From Burkholderiaceae bacterium (GTDB taxonomy: Bacteria; Pseudomonadota; Gammaproteobacteria; Burkholderiales; Burkholderiaceae_C), in assembly GCA_913776825.1 (NCBI GenBank), contig CAJYPV010000032.1:124001-188000 (forward strand): 64,000 nucleotides of DNA. The letters run 5' to 3'. Positions 52,537-60,231 of this stretch are shown piece by piece. Under the pieces are notes generated by a model. The model worked only from the letters and a program-made list of their open reading frames with translations, was not told the origin of the DNA and made no database searches. Both the position numbers and the translations under genes were made by a program. Position 1 is the first letter of the stretch, and each line of letters starts with the position of its first letter.

Positions 52537-53079
52537 TCGAAATCTTCTCGCGCTCCGCCGTCCCTGCTGCGCCTCGACGGGATGCGCATTACGAAATGGA
52601 CGGGCTTGGAAACGGCCCTCGACGGGGGCAATGCCTTGGTCGCCGACGATACGGTCGTCTCCGGCTTCGCCGAAGATTCACCGGCCGTTTGGAGGCACCC
52701 CGATGTTCCGTTCTGGCAGTTCGCGTACATCTACCTTGAGACCGCTGCGGGCGTGAACTTCACCTTGGTCGGCGAAGGCGCGGATGATCGACCGGGCGGC
52801 CTGCTGCTCGCAATCACTGCGCATGCACCCGAACCGGATCGCGAGCTCCCGGGCAGTCTTTCTCGATTTCGCGTGCTAGACCTGCCGACTGGAACCGCAA
52901 AGTTGTCGGTACAGCGTGAAGCGCCAGAGGGGGCAGTTGTGGATGCTTCATTGCAGATTGCTGGCCACACGATAAGGCTGCTCTGTGCAGAGGTGTATCG
53001 CCGCAGAGACTGCTCATTCGATATCGTGGCGCCTAGCGAATCGATCCTCGTCCAGTTGAACGGGAGTCGCCCGGACTGA
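52531..53079 (+). CDS. Hypothetical protein, divergent from the transpeptidase-like gene
   Basis: A 182-residue soluble protein of unknown function. It has an N-terminal beta-rich segment (LLRLDGMRITKWTGLETAL), WRHPDVPFWQFAYIYLE in the middle and no signal peptide. ATG 52531 overlaps the GTG of the divergent gene by six bases, so one of the two starts may be wrong. The composition looks coding, and the natural stop lies before repeat copy E. No family is recognised. Confidence 0.55.
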   Translation: MHSKSSRAPPSLLRLDGMRITKWTGLETALDGGNALVADDTVVSGFAEDSPAVWRHPDVPFWQFAYIYLETAAGVNFTLVGEGADDRPGGLLLAITAHAPEPDRELPGSLSRFRVLDLPTGTAKLSVQREAPEGAVVDASLQIAGHTIRLLCAEVYRRRDCSFDIVAPSESILVQLNGSRPD

Positions 53080-53109
53080 TGAGGTAGGAGACTCACACTC
53101 AGCCTAGAT

Positions 53110-53153
53110 CGGGCATCCGCCAATGCGCTGCGGCTCAGCGCGAAAGCGGACAT
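53110..53153 (+). repeat. Dispersed hairpin repeat, copy E
   Basis: GGGCATCCGCCAATGCGCTG, then CGGCTCAGCG and CGAAAGCGGACATC. This is a diverged copy with the same left box (CATCCGCCA) and right box (AAGCGGACA) as copy C. It lies exactly at the point where the DUF1016 gene remnant loses homology. Confidence 0.6.
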
Positions 53154-53660
53154 CACCGAGCGCTGAAAACAGGGTATTCCTTGCTCACGGCAATAGCGGC
53201 GCTGGGTGTCGTCCGGTAGATCGCAGAGCTCGGCCAAGTGGGAGAAAGAAAGGTGGTGGATCAATGTGGGAGACGCCGACTCCCGTTTGGGCTCTGGTGG
53301 TGCGGCCAGCGCCGCTGGCAATGCCTCAGCCCCAGGGCCCGCCAGCCATTCGGGAGACAGCGTCTCCCGAATCTGCGGGTACACGCTGTAGAAGAGCCGG
53401 AAGCGGCGCAGCTCGCGAGCGTCTACTCGTTTGAGCCCGGCCGCCGCCAGGCGCTGGGCCAAGGCGGGCAAGAGCCTTTCACCATAGGCCGCGCGGTCTT
53501 TGCCCTGCTGCTCGAACGCCACGATGTGGTGGCCGATCAGCCAGTTGCGCGCAGTCAGGCTGGTGTTGATGGCCTTGGCCGCCAGGGCCTGCGATTGGTC
53601 ATGGATGCGGACGATGGCGGACACCAGCGCATCAAAGTTGCCGGGTGACGCGCGCGACAT
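53150..53660 (-). pseudogene. Truncated DUF1016 (YhcG-type) gene remnant
   Basis: From ATG 53660 the frame encodes a typical DUF1016 N-terminal domain (FDALVSAIVRIHDQSQALAA, INTSLTARNWLIGHHIV, GLKRVDARELRRFRLFYSVYPQIRETLSPEW). It then reaches LIHHLSFSHLAELCDLPDDTQRRYC, where the C-terminal PDDEXK-like nuclease domain of full-length (about 350-residue) relatives should continue. After about 53155 the frame runs on in unrelated Ser/Arg-rich sequence antisense to the neighbouring gene. The break coincides with repeat copy E. YhcG-type proteins are often linked to restriction systems; no partner remains here. Confidence 0.75.
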
Positions 53661-53752
53661 GAGCCGGGTATAGGGCTCGCGACCGTGCAAGAAGGGCCCA
53701 CCCCGGCTCGCCGAAGAAAGCCCTTCCGACGGAAAGCGAAACCGCCCGCCCC

Positions 53753-54202
53753 CTAGTCAAAATTCCCACTCAAGATCACCCACTCAATCCCATCCCCATC
53801 CCCGCCGACATCATCCCGAGTCGCAATGTTGACGCCCAGCCCCGGGCAATCCATTCCATCCCCCAGCCATTCCGTCGACCGGAATGTGAATCCCAAAGCG
53901 CCGAGCCGCTTCTCAATCTCGCCGAAGGTGGTGCCTGCATGCAGCGCCACATCCTGATAGCTCAGGCTGCCACTCAGAAACTCGATGTCTCTGACGGTCG
54001 TCCCGTCATACCGGACGCGAATGAAGGTCGAGCCATCCTTGGAATGGAAGTCGCCTTCGTCCGGATAGTCGCTCTCCTCGGGCGGCAAGAACGCCGCAGA
54101 CAGGGCCTCGCGCAATGCCGGCCGCTCCTGTCCGAACGTCACCTGGATGTCGCCTTGCTCAATGCCCTTGGATGGGAGCAGCGTCCACATTGAATCGCTC
54201 AT
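53753..54202 (-). CDS. Hypothetical small acidic protein
   Basis: A 149-residue acidic protein without a signal peptide. A SFGQ-like N-part (IEQGDIQVTFGQERPALREAL) is followed by DGSTFIRVRYDG and a final DDVGGDGDGIEWVILSGNFD. No family is recognised; the style recalls cytoplasmic immunity proteins such as the SMI1/SUKH or Imm groups, without firm motifs. The start ATG at 54202 has AAGGAG at ideal spacing, supporting a real gene. It is the last accessory gene before the right T3SS arm. Confidence 0.65.
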   Translation of the reverse strand: MSDSMWTLLPSKGIEQGDIQVTFGQERPALREALSAAFLPPEESDYPDEGDFHSKDGSTFIRVRYDGTTVRDIEFLSGSLSYQDVALHAGTTFGEIEKRLGALGFTFRSTEWLGDGMDCPGLGVNIATRDDVGGDGDGIEWVILSGNFD

Positions 54203-54327
54203 GCAATCTCCTTAGCCGCTTGACGTGTGCTCGGGAGAAATCCGACACCGCCCACGAACGCCCCATGCGTTCCGGATCGGCGCGCCCGACACCCGCCAGC
54301 CGTCGATAGCTTAGCGAAATCAGCCGC

Positions 54328-55221
54328 TCACCGCCCCGCATCCACCCCCGACGCAGCGGGCGACGACGCCGCCGCTGCGCCCGGTGGGACCGTCGCCTCC
54401 TGCCGCCCCGCCCGGCTCCATTGCGCCATCTCGCTGGACAGCGTCTGCAATGCCAGCGCCGGTCGGACCTGCTCGAAGAACACCACCACCAGCAGCGACA
54501 GCATCGCGATCGCGACCGCCCCTTTGATCGGCTGCGCCAGGTTGTTGGGTTCGAGCTTCTCGGCCGACTTCGACAGGATGCCGAAGCCCAGATCGATCAT
54601 CGTCAACACCAGCATCGCCGGCGCAGCGATCTTGACCATCATCTCCAGGTAGTGGCCCGTCTGCACCCGCACAAAGTCCTCCAGGATGTTGGACCAGGCC
54701 GGCGTCAGGCTGCCGATCGGCCACCAGTTGAAGGAGTCGAACAGCAGACCGGTCAGCACCATCATGCCGCCCAGCAGGTAGAAGCCGGCAATCGCGAGTT
54801 GCGACAGCAGATTGCCCACCGGCGTGCTCTGCTCTCCGCTCAGCGGATTGGTCTGCTGCACGTTGTTGTAGCCCGCCTGGTTGTCGATCAGGACACCCAC
54901 GCCCTCGGCCACCCAGAACACGGTGGACGCCGCGAAGCCCAGCATCAGGCCGATCAGCACTTCCTTGCCCAGGATGACGGCCAGCTGGACCATGTCGACG
55001 TTGTGCACCAGGCTAGCCGGCTGACCCCAGGCAATGAAGATCGCCAGGCACAGGCAGACGCCGTTGCGCACATTGCCTTGCAGGCTCTGGTCGGTGGTGG
55101 CCGGCAGCACCAGGAAGATCGCGTAGACCCGCAGCAGGCAGACCGCCAGCAGCATCACCGCATCCTTGAGGACCGCACCGGCGCCCATCACCGCCGAGAA
55201 GCTGGAGAACATGTCGTTCAT
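54328..55221 (-). CDS. sctT: T3SS export gate protein SctT (HrcT)
   Basis: A 297-residue FliR/YscT-family membrane protein with six hydrophobic segments. GKEVLIGLMLGFAASTVFWVAEGVGVLIDNQ and GFGILSKSAEKLEPNNLAQPIKG are characteristic. It is the single-copy cap of the R5-S4-T1 export gate. The last 35 residues are an Ala/Pro-rich tail beyond the usual end. ATG 55221 overlaps the sctO stop by four bases. It is the last gene of the minus-strand arm; the secretin gene that follows hrcT in some clusters is absent here. Confidence 0.95.
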   Translation of the reverse strand: MNDMFSSFSAVMGAGAVLKDAVMLLAVCLLRVYAIFLVLPATTDQSLQGNVRNGVCLCLAIFIAWGQPASLVHNVDMVQLAVILGKEVLIGLMLGFAASTVFWVAEGVGVLIDNQAGYNNVQQTNPLSGEQSTPVGNLLSQLAIAGFYLLGGMMVLTGLLFDSFNWWPIGSLTPAWSNILEDFVRVQTGHYLEMMVKIAAPAMLVLTMIDLGFGILSKSAEKLEPNNLAQPIKGAVAIAMLSLLVVVFFEQVRPALALQTLSSEMAQWSRAGRQEATVPPGAAAASSPAASGVDAGR

Positions 55222-55733
55222 GCGTGCTGCTCCGCCAGCGCCCGTTGCTCGCGCCGTTGCGCCACCTTGCGGGCCACGGCGGCTTCCTCGCTCTCTTCGT
55301 CCTGCGTGTCCTCGCCGTCTTGATCGATCTGCTTGAGGCGCTGTTGCCGGCGCTCTTCCAGTTGCTCGATCTGGCGCTCCGCGCGCTGCAGCGCCTGCTT
55401 CGCCGCGATGCAACGCGCCTGCGCCTGCGCCACTTGCGCGGCCGCCGCCTGTTCGGCCTCGGCGGCCTGGCGGACCAGGTCCGACAAGCCCTGCAGCACC
55501 AGGGTCAGCGTGACCGCTTCATCTGGCCGAAAGCCGCCCTCACTGCCCAGCGACTGGATCTTCGCCGCACAGGCGGCCTCATTGGCCAGGCTCAGCGCCT
55601 GCTGCTGCACCGCCATGGCGTGCGCCTGCTGCGTCGCCGCGAGTTGCGCGGTGGCGACCTGCACCTGCTGTTCCAACGGCTCCAGCCGGCGGCGCTTGAC
55701 CCACAGCAGCGTCTTGAGCGAGCGCAGATCCAT
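55218..55733 (-). CDS. sctO: T3SS stalk protein SctO (HrpB7-like)
   Basis: A 171-residue, highly charged, almost entirely coiled-coil protein rich in Ala, Gln, Glu and Arg (RRRLEPLEQQVQVATAQLAA, QRAERQIEQLEERRQQRLKQ). FliJ/YscO-type stalks link the SctN ATPase with the SctV gate. Sequence conservation in the family is weak; position directly downstream of sctN and upstream of sctT gives the call. Its start overlaps the sctN stop by one base. Confidence 0.85.
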   Translation of the reverse strand: MDLRSLKTLLWVKRRRLEPLEQQVQVATAQLAATQQAHAMAVQQQALSLANEAACAAKIQSLGSEGGFRPDEAVTLTLVLQGLSDLVRQAAEAEQAAAAQVAQAQARCIAAKQALQRAERQIEQLEERRQQRLKQIDQDGEDTQDEESEEAAVARKVAQRREQRALAEQHA

Positions 55734-57055
55734 CAGCCGTCGACCAGCGCTTGCAGCTCGGCGACCGTCTGCTCGAACGGACGCAGGTCGCTGGTGGCCT
55801 GGTTCAGGAACTCCCGGATGGCCGCATGCTTGCGCACGGCCTCATCGGCCAGCGCGTCGTTGCCGGGCTTGTACTCGCCCATCTGGATCAGCATGTCCAT
55901 CTCGTCGTACTTGGCCATCAGCTTGCGCAAGGTGCCATTGGCCTTCTGATGCGTGGCCGGCACGATCTGCGACATCACCCGGCTCAGGCTGCCCAGCACA
56001 TCGATGGCGGGGTACTGATTGCGCGCCGCGATCTTGCGCGACAGGATCATGTGGCCATCCAGAATGCCGCGCACTTCTTCCGCGATCGGATCGCTGCCGC
56101 TGTCGTCTTCCGCCAGCACCGTGTAGAGCGCCGTGATCGAGCCGGTCGCGCCCATGCCGGTGCGCTCCAGCAGACGAGGAATCTCCGCGAACACCGACGG
56201 CGGATAACCGCGCCGCGCCGGCGATTCGCCCGCCGCCAGGCCGATCTCGCGCTGAGCCCGTGCAAAGCGGGTGAGCGAGTCCATCATCAGCAGCACCCGC
56301 AGGCCGCGGTCACGGAAATACTCGGCGATTGCGGTGGCCACATGGGCCGCCTTGGCGCGCTCGATCGACGACCGGTCCGACGTGGCGCACACCACCACCG
56401 AACGGGCCATGCCGGCCTTGCCCATGATGATCTCGATGAACTCGCGCACCTCGCGGCCGCGCTCGCCGATCAGCGCGATCACGCTGATGTCGCATTGGGT
56501 GCCGCGCGCCAGCATGCCCATCAAGGTGCTCTTGCCGACGCCCGCCGGCGCGAAGATGCCCATGCGCTGACCCTCGCCGAGGGTGATCATGCCGTCGATC
56601 ACCTTCACGCCGGTGGGCAACGGATGCTCGATCATTTCACGGTCCATCGGGCTCGGCGGCATCGCAAAGACGGGGCGCATCTCGTCGCAGACCAGCGGCG
56701 GCCCGCCGTCCACCGGCTGGCCCAGGCTGTCCACCACCCGGCCCAACAAGGCATCGCCCACCGGGATGCTCTGGATCTGGCCCAGTCCGACGACGCGCGT
56801 CTGGCCGGCGCTCACGCCCAGGATGGACCCGAACGGCGACAGGATGGTCTGCCCTTGCGAGAAGCCGATCACCTCCGCGACCTGCAGCAACTGGCCGCCC
56901 GCATCGAGCAGATGGCACATCTCGCCCAGCTTGGCCGACAGGCCGCTGGCCCGCACCAGCGTGCCGACCACCTCGGTCACCTTGCCGCTGCGATGAATGA
57001 TCTCGGTGCCGGAGAGCTCCAGCTCCATCCAGTGGCTGAGGTCTTTCAGATTCAT
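55733..57055 (-). CDS. sctN: T3SS ATPase SctN (HrcN)
   Basis: A 440-residue F1-beta-like hexameric ATPase that strips chaperones and unfolds substrates. Walker A is APAGVGKST (about residues 170-177) and Walker B is LLMMDSLTRFARAQREIGLAAGE (from about 254). A GERGREVREFIE glutamate finger segment and the SPARRGYPPSVF signature are present. The N-terminal barrel and C-terminal helical domain are complete. It overlaps sctL by four bases. Confidence 0.97.
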   Translation of the reverse strand: MNLKDLSHWMELELSGTEIIHRSGKVTEVVGTLVRASGLSAKLGEMCHLLDAGGQLLQVAEVIGFSQGQTILSPFGSILGVSAGQTRVVGLGQIQSIPVGDALLGRVVDSLGQPVDGGPPLVCDEMRPVFAMPPSPMDREMIEHPLPTGVKVIDGMITLGEGQRMGIFAPAGVGKSTLMGMLARGTQCDISVIALIGERGREVREFIEIIMGKAGMARSVVVCATSDRSSIERAKAAHVATAIAEYFRDRGLRVLLMMDSLTRFARAQREIGLAAGESPARRGYPPSVFAEIPRLLERTGMGATGSITALYTVLAEDDSGSDPIAEEVRGILDGHMILSRKIAARNQYPAIDVLGSLSRVMSQIVPATHQKANGTLRKLMAKYDEMDMLIQMGEYKPGNDALADEAVRKHAAIREFLNQATSDLRPFEQTVAELQALVDG

Positions 57056-57741
57056 TCGGACACCGCCCGGCGCACAGCCCGCGACATCGCGGCCCGCAGC
57101 GCATCCAGTTGCGTGCTCAGGCTGGCATCCACCACCCCGATGTCGGATTCGAAGAGACAGCTGCCCGCCGGCAGCGCCGAGTCGACCACCACCTCCACGC
57201 TCAGCCCGGCCGCCTGCAGCTCGGGCACGGCGGCGATGCCGTCGCGGGCGGCTTCGAAGTCCGCCGTCGCCACACGCAGCGTCAGCGCAGTGGCGGAGCG
57301 CGACAGCGATTGCACGCTCTTGAGCGCCCGTTGATACAGCGCCGCACGGCCTTCGGTCTGCACGATGCGTTCGACCGCGCTGGTCACCACCTCGGCCAGC
57401 CGTTCATGCAGACCGCGCACCACCTTGGCTTGGTCGACCGCCTGATCGGCCTGCCGCTCATGCCAGGCCAGCGCGGCCTGACGCTCGCCTTCGGCACGTC
57501 CCGCTTCACAAGCGGCTTCGATCTGCGCCTGAGCCTGCGCCAGCAGCGCTTCCGCTTCACGCTGCGCCGCCGCCACGATCTGCTCGGCCTGGGCTTGCGC
57601 CTCGGCCAGCAACGCGTCGGCGCGCTCGGCCGCATCGCGGCGCACGGTGGCGGTCTCCCGCAGCACCGCGACCTCGCCCGCGCGCAGCACGCCGTGTTCA
57701 GCGCCGGCCAGGGCCGCGTCGCCTTGCCACCAGATCAACAT
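57052..57741 (-). CDS. sctL: T3SS stator protein SctL (HrpB5-like)
   Basis: A 229-residue FliH/YscL-family protein. A long Ala/Glu/Gln-rich coiled coil (about residues 40-110) precedes a globular C-terminal region (TSAVERIVQTEGRAALYQRAL, with SALPAGSCLFESDIGVVDASL near the end, typical of the family). It holds the ATPase to the sorting platform. It overlaps sctN by four bases and sctK by seven. Confidence 0.92.
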   Translation of the reverse strand: MLIWWQGDAALAGAEHGVLRAGEVAVLRETATVRRDAAERADALLAEAQAQAEQIVAAAQREAEALLAQAQAQIEAACEAGRAEGERQAALAWHERQADQAVDQAKVVRGLHERLAEVVTSAVERIVQTEGRAALYQRALKSVQSLSRSATALTLRVATADFEAARDGIAAVPELQAAGLSVEVVVDSALPAGSCLFESDIGVVDASLSTQLDALRAAMSRAVRRAVSE

Positions 57742-58376
57742 GGCCAGTTCACTCCAGCATCGGCCAAGGCGGCCAGTGAATCGGGAACATCGCGGTCGGC
57801 CGGCACCTCAGGTTGGGCCAGCACATCCGCAAGCAGGGTGCGCGGCATCGACAGCTCGACGATCCGCCGCACCGCCTGGTCCTGCGGCATCAGCCGCGCG
57901 GACCAATCCGAGAAACCGACGCAGGCCCAGACGACCGGCGACCAGCTCGCCGTCGACGCATCGACCGGTTTGCCGCGTCGGCTCATGACTGAAAGCGCCT
58001 CGAAACTGTCGCCCAGGGCGCGCTGCAGCGGCGCCCGCACGCTGCGGTCGATGCAGCAGCGCAGCACGCCGGGACGACGCGCCAGCGCCAGCGTGCACAG
58101 GCGATGGAGCAGCTCGCCCCGCGGCAGGAAGCTCAGACGGGTCAGCGGATCGGCGAATCGCCGCAGCGACGGCAGACCGCCGGTCTGGCGCAGATGGCCG
58201 GTCCAAAGGCGCGGCATCAGCCGCCGGGCCTCGGCCTCGGGCATCGCATCGACGAAGGCCCAGGGTGCCATCACGGCTTCCCGCCATTCGTTGTCCAGGT
58301 CATCGACCAGCCCCTGCAGCTTGTGGCCGAAGGCCACGGCCCACTGGGCCTGCTGTTCGGCGGTCATCATGGTCAT
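57735..58376 (-). CDS. sctK: T3SS sorting-platform protein SctK (HrpB4-like)
   Basis: A 213-residue HrpB4-family protein with a mostly helical, weakly conserved sequence (AFGHKLQGLVDDLDNEWREAV, LSFLPRGELLHRLCTLAL, VRRIVELSMPRTLLADVL). It lies between sctJ and sctL exactly as hrpB4 does in Ralstonia and Xanthomonas. It connects SctQ/SctL to the inner-membrane ring. The start at ATG 58376 overlaps the sctJ stop; ATG 58367 or 58370 is also possible. A longer upstream frame is rejected because it would lie inside sctJ. Confidence 0.85.
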   Translation of the reverse strand: MTMMTAEQQAQWAVAFGHKLQGLVDDLDNEWREAVMAPWAFVDAMPEAEARRLMPRLWTGHLRQTGGLPSLRRFADPLTRLSFLPRGELLHRLCTLALARRPGVLRCCIDRSVRAPLQRALGDSFEALSVMSRRGKPVDASTASWSPVVWACVGFSDWSARLMPQDQAVRRIVELSMPRTLLADVLAQPEVPADRDVPDSLAALADAGVNWPC

Positions 58377-59221
58377 CAGGCCTGGCTGGGCGCGACGGCG
58401 CCGAAGCGGCGGGCCAGCGGCGAGGGCAGCCACGAGGGCTTCTTCCACACCATCCAGGCCAGCGCGCCACCGACCAGCAGCAATAGCGCCAACACGCCGC
58501 CGCCCACCCAGGCCCACAGCGCCGGGCCTTGCACCGGCGCACTCGCGACCGGCAACATCGCGCCGGGCACCAGCGTCACGGTGACGTTGTCGTAGGTCAG
58601 GCCTTCCACGCTGCGCGCGACCATGCTCTTGATCGACGGCGCCAGCATCGGCACATCGATCTCCGGCCGGTATTTGACGAACACCGAGGCGCTGGACGGC
58701 TTCACCGTCGTCGCCATCGGATCGTTGTTGGGCAGCACGATGTGCACCTTGGCGACGATCACGCCATCGATCTTGGAGAGCGTGCTCGACAGCTCCTGCG
58801 ACACGCCATGAATGAAGCGCACCCGCTCCTCGGTCGGCGTGGAGATCAGGCCTTCCTTCTTGAACATGTCGCCCAGCGAGACGTACTTGTCGTTGGGCAG
58901 ACCGCTGGCGCGCAGGATGCTCAAGGCATTCACCACGTCCTTCTCGTCCACCGCCACGTTCCAGGTCTTGCCCGCGTCGCTGGTCTTCTTCTCCGCATCC
59001 ACGCCACGGCCCAGCAGGGCGGCCACCATCTCATTGGCTTCGGCTTCGGTGCGCTTGGTGTAGAGGTCGGTCTTGCAGGCGCTGAGCAGGCACAGCATGG
59101 CCATCAGCAGCAGCAGGGCCGCGCGTCGCCCGACCGTGTCGACGATCGCGGCAAGCGGGGCCCGACGGGCGCGGATGCCGATGAGGACCCTCGGCGCGGC
59201 AGTGGCGGCGGCGGTGTTCAT
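58376..59221 (-). CDS. sctJ: T3SS inner-membrane ring lipoprotein SctJ (HrcJ)
   Basis: A 281-residue YscJ/FliF-family lipoprotein. The N-terminus has an unusually long pre-hydrophobic stretch (about 33 residues, containing RARRAP and GRRAAL) before the lipobox LSAC (Cys near 49). Two ring-building domains follow (TEAEANEMVAALLGRGVDAEK, and a second with IDGVIVAKVHIVLPNND). A C-terminal membrane helix (about 233-253) leaves a short cytoplasmic tail. The ATG may not be the true start, since an internal start nearer the hydrophobic segment would give a more usual leader. Confidence 0.95.
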   Translation of the reverse strand: MNTAAATAAPRVLIGIRARRAPLAAIVDTVGRRAALLLLMAMLCLLSACKTDLYTKRTEAEANEMVAALLGRGVDAEKKTSDAGKTWNVAVDEKDVVNALSILRASGLPNDKYVSLGDMFKKEGLISTPTEERVRFIHGVSQELSSTLSKIDGVIVAKVHIVLPNNDPMATTVKPSSASVFVKYRPEIDVPMLAPSIKSMVARSVEGLTYDNVTVTLVPGAMLPVASAPVQGPALWAWVGGGVLALLLLVGGALAWMVWKKPSWLPSPLARRFGAVAPSQA

Positions 59222-59222
59222 G

Positions 59223-59609
59223 TCATTGGTTCTTCATCAAGGTCTGCAGGCCGTTCTTGCTGCTCTGCGCGACCGAGGTGCAGGCGGTGAACTGCAGGCC
59301 CTGGGTGGCCACCTGCAGGTTCAGCTCCATCGACCGGGTGGTCAGCTCCTGCAGGTCCATCGTGGGCGCTTCAGCGACGAAGCGCTGCATGTCCGCGGTC
59401 ACGTGGCGCGAGGCCTCGTCCAGCGTGTGCAGCGTCTTGGTCATCGTCGAATCCGGCGCATTGAGCGCCTGGGCGGCCTTGGTGTCGACTTGCGGCTCGC
59501 GCGCCAGCAGTTGCTCGAACTTCTGCGCCTGCGCCTGCAGATCGGGACTGGGCGAGGCGGCCTGGCGCATCACCTCATGGGCGGAGATGGCCTGAATCGG
59601 ATCGGTCAT
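59223..59609 (-). CDS. sctI: T3SS inner rod protein SctI (HrpB2-like)
   Basis: A 128-residue HrpB2-family protein, polar with a helical C-terminus (DLQELTTRSMELNLQVATQG, then SVAQSSKNGLQTLMKNQ). This is the typical end of rod proteins that join the export gate to the needle. AGGAGACTGCC precedes ATG 59609. It lies one base before sctJ. Confidence 0.9.
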   Translation of the reverse strand: MTDPIQAISAHEVMRQAASPSPDLQAQAQKFEQLLAREPQVDTKAAQALNAPDSTMTKTLHTLDEASRHVTADMQRFVAEAPTMDLQELTTRSMELNLQVATQGLQFTACTSVAQSSKNGLQTLMKNQ

Positions 59610-59619
59610 GGCAGTCTCC

Positions 59620-60081
59620 TCAGGCCCGCATGTAGGCCATGTGCGGCATTTCCAGCGGCAGGCTGGGCGCGGCTGCGGGGGTGTCGTCGCTGCTGTCCTC
59701 GGCGTCTTCCGGATTCAGCAGCGTGCGGACCATGTCCAGCGCTTCCGGATTGGTCGAGGTGTGCAGCACGTCCTGCGCCGTGTCGCGCCAGCCCAGGTCG
59801 CCGGTGGCGAACTGGCAGTAGGCGAGGAAGGCCTTGGCGGTGCTCCACTCGGGCGCGGCGGCGTCCAGGTTGCGCAGCGTGCGCATCGCATCCGACCAAT
59901 GACCGCGCTTCATCGCGATCCAGGCCTCGAAGAAGTCCAGCTCGGAAACCTTCGGGCGCAGCAGGCGCACCGCGCCCAGCAGCGTCTCCGCATCGTCGAG
60001 ACGCTCGCGGTCCACGGCCATGCTCACCAGGCCCACCAGGCCGGAGACGAATTCTTTGCGTTGCAGTGAGGAATCAATCAT
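59620..60081 (-). CDS. hrpB1: HrpB1/HrpK-family T3SS protein
   Basis: A 153-residue protein with the TPR-like HrpB1/HrpK pattern. It contains EFVSGLVGLVSMAVDRERLDDAE, LRLLRPKVSELDFFEAWIAMKRGHW, DAMRTLRNLDAAAPEWSTAKAFLAYC and GDLGWRDTA. In Xanthomonas HrpB1 is a periplasmic, peptidoglycan-associated component needed for pilus assembly. ATG 60081 is chosen with GGAG nearby; an ATG at 60117 is rejected. It opens the canonical hrpB1-B2-hrcJ-B4-B5-hrcN-B7-hrcT order. Confidence 0.88.
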   Translation of the reverse strand: MIDSSLQRKEFVSGLVGLVSMAVDRERLDDAETLLGAVRLLRPKVSELDFFEAWIAMKRGHWSDAMRTLRNLDAAAPEWSTAKAFLAYCQFATGDLGWRDTAQDVLHTSTNPEALDMVRTLLNPEDAEDSSDDTPAAAPSLPLEMPHMAYMRA

Positions 60082-60180
60082 TTCCGCTCCATGCTTCTCG
60101 TTGATGCGTCGATTCACGATTCGGTGCCGGACGCGGTCAGCGCACGAGTCGAGCGCTGAGCCGTTCGTCCGGGACCGCTC

Positions 60181-60210
60181 CCCGCCGCGCCTGCGGGCAC
60201 GCGCGGCGGG
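60181..60210 (-). terminator. Perfect 10-bp hairpin between harpin-like gene and hrpB1
   Basis: CCCGCCGCGC (60181-60190) pairs perfectly with GCGCGGCGGG (60201-60210) around a 10-base loop. On the minus strand it lies 21 bases after the harpin-like stop. There is no T-run, so it is more likely a partial terminator or an mRNA 3' stabiliser that separates the abundant secreted product from the downstream apparatus genes. Confidence 0.55.
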
Positions 60211-60231
60211 AGTCGGTCAGGTCAGGCCCGC

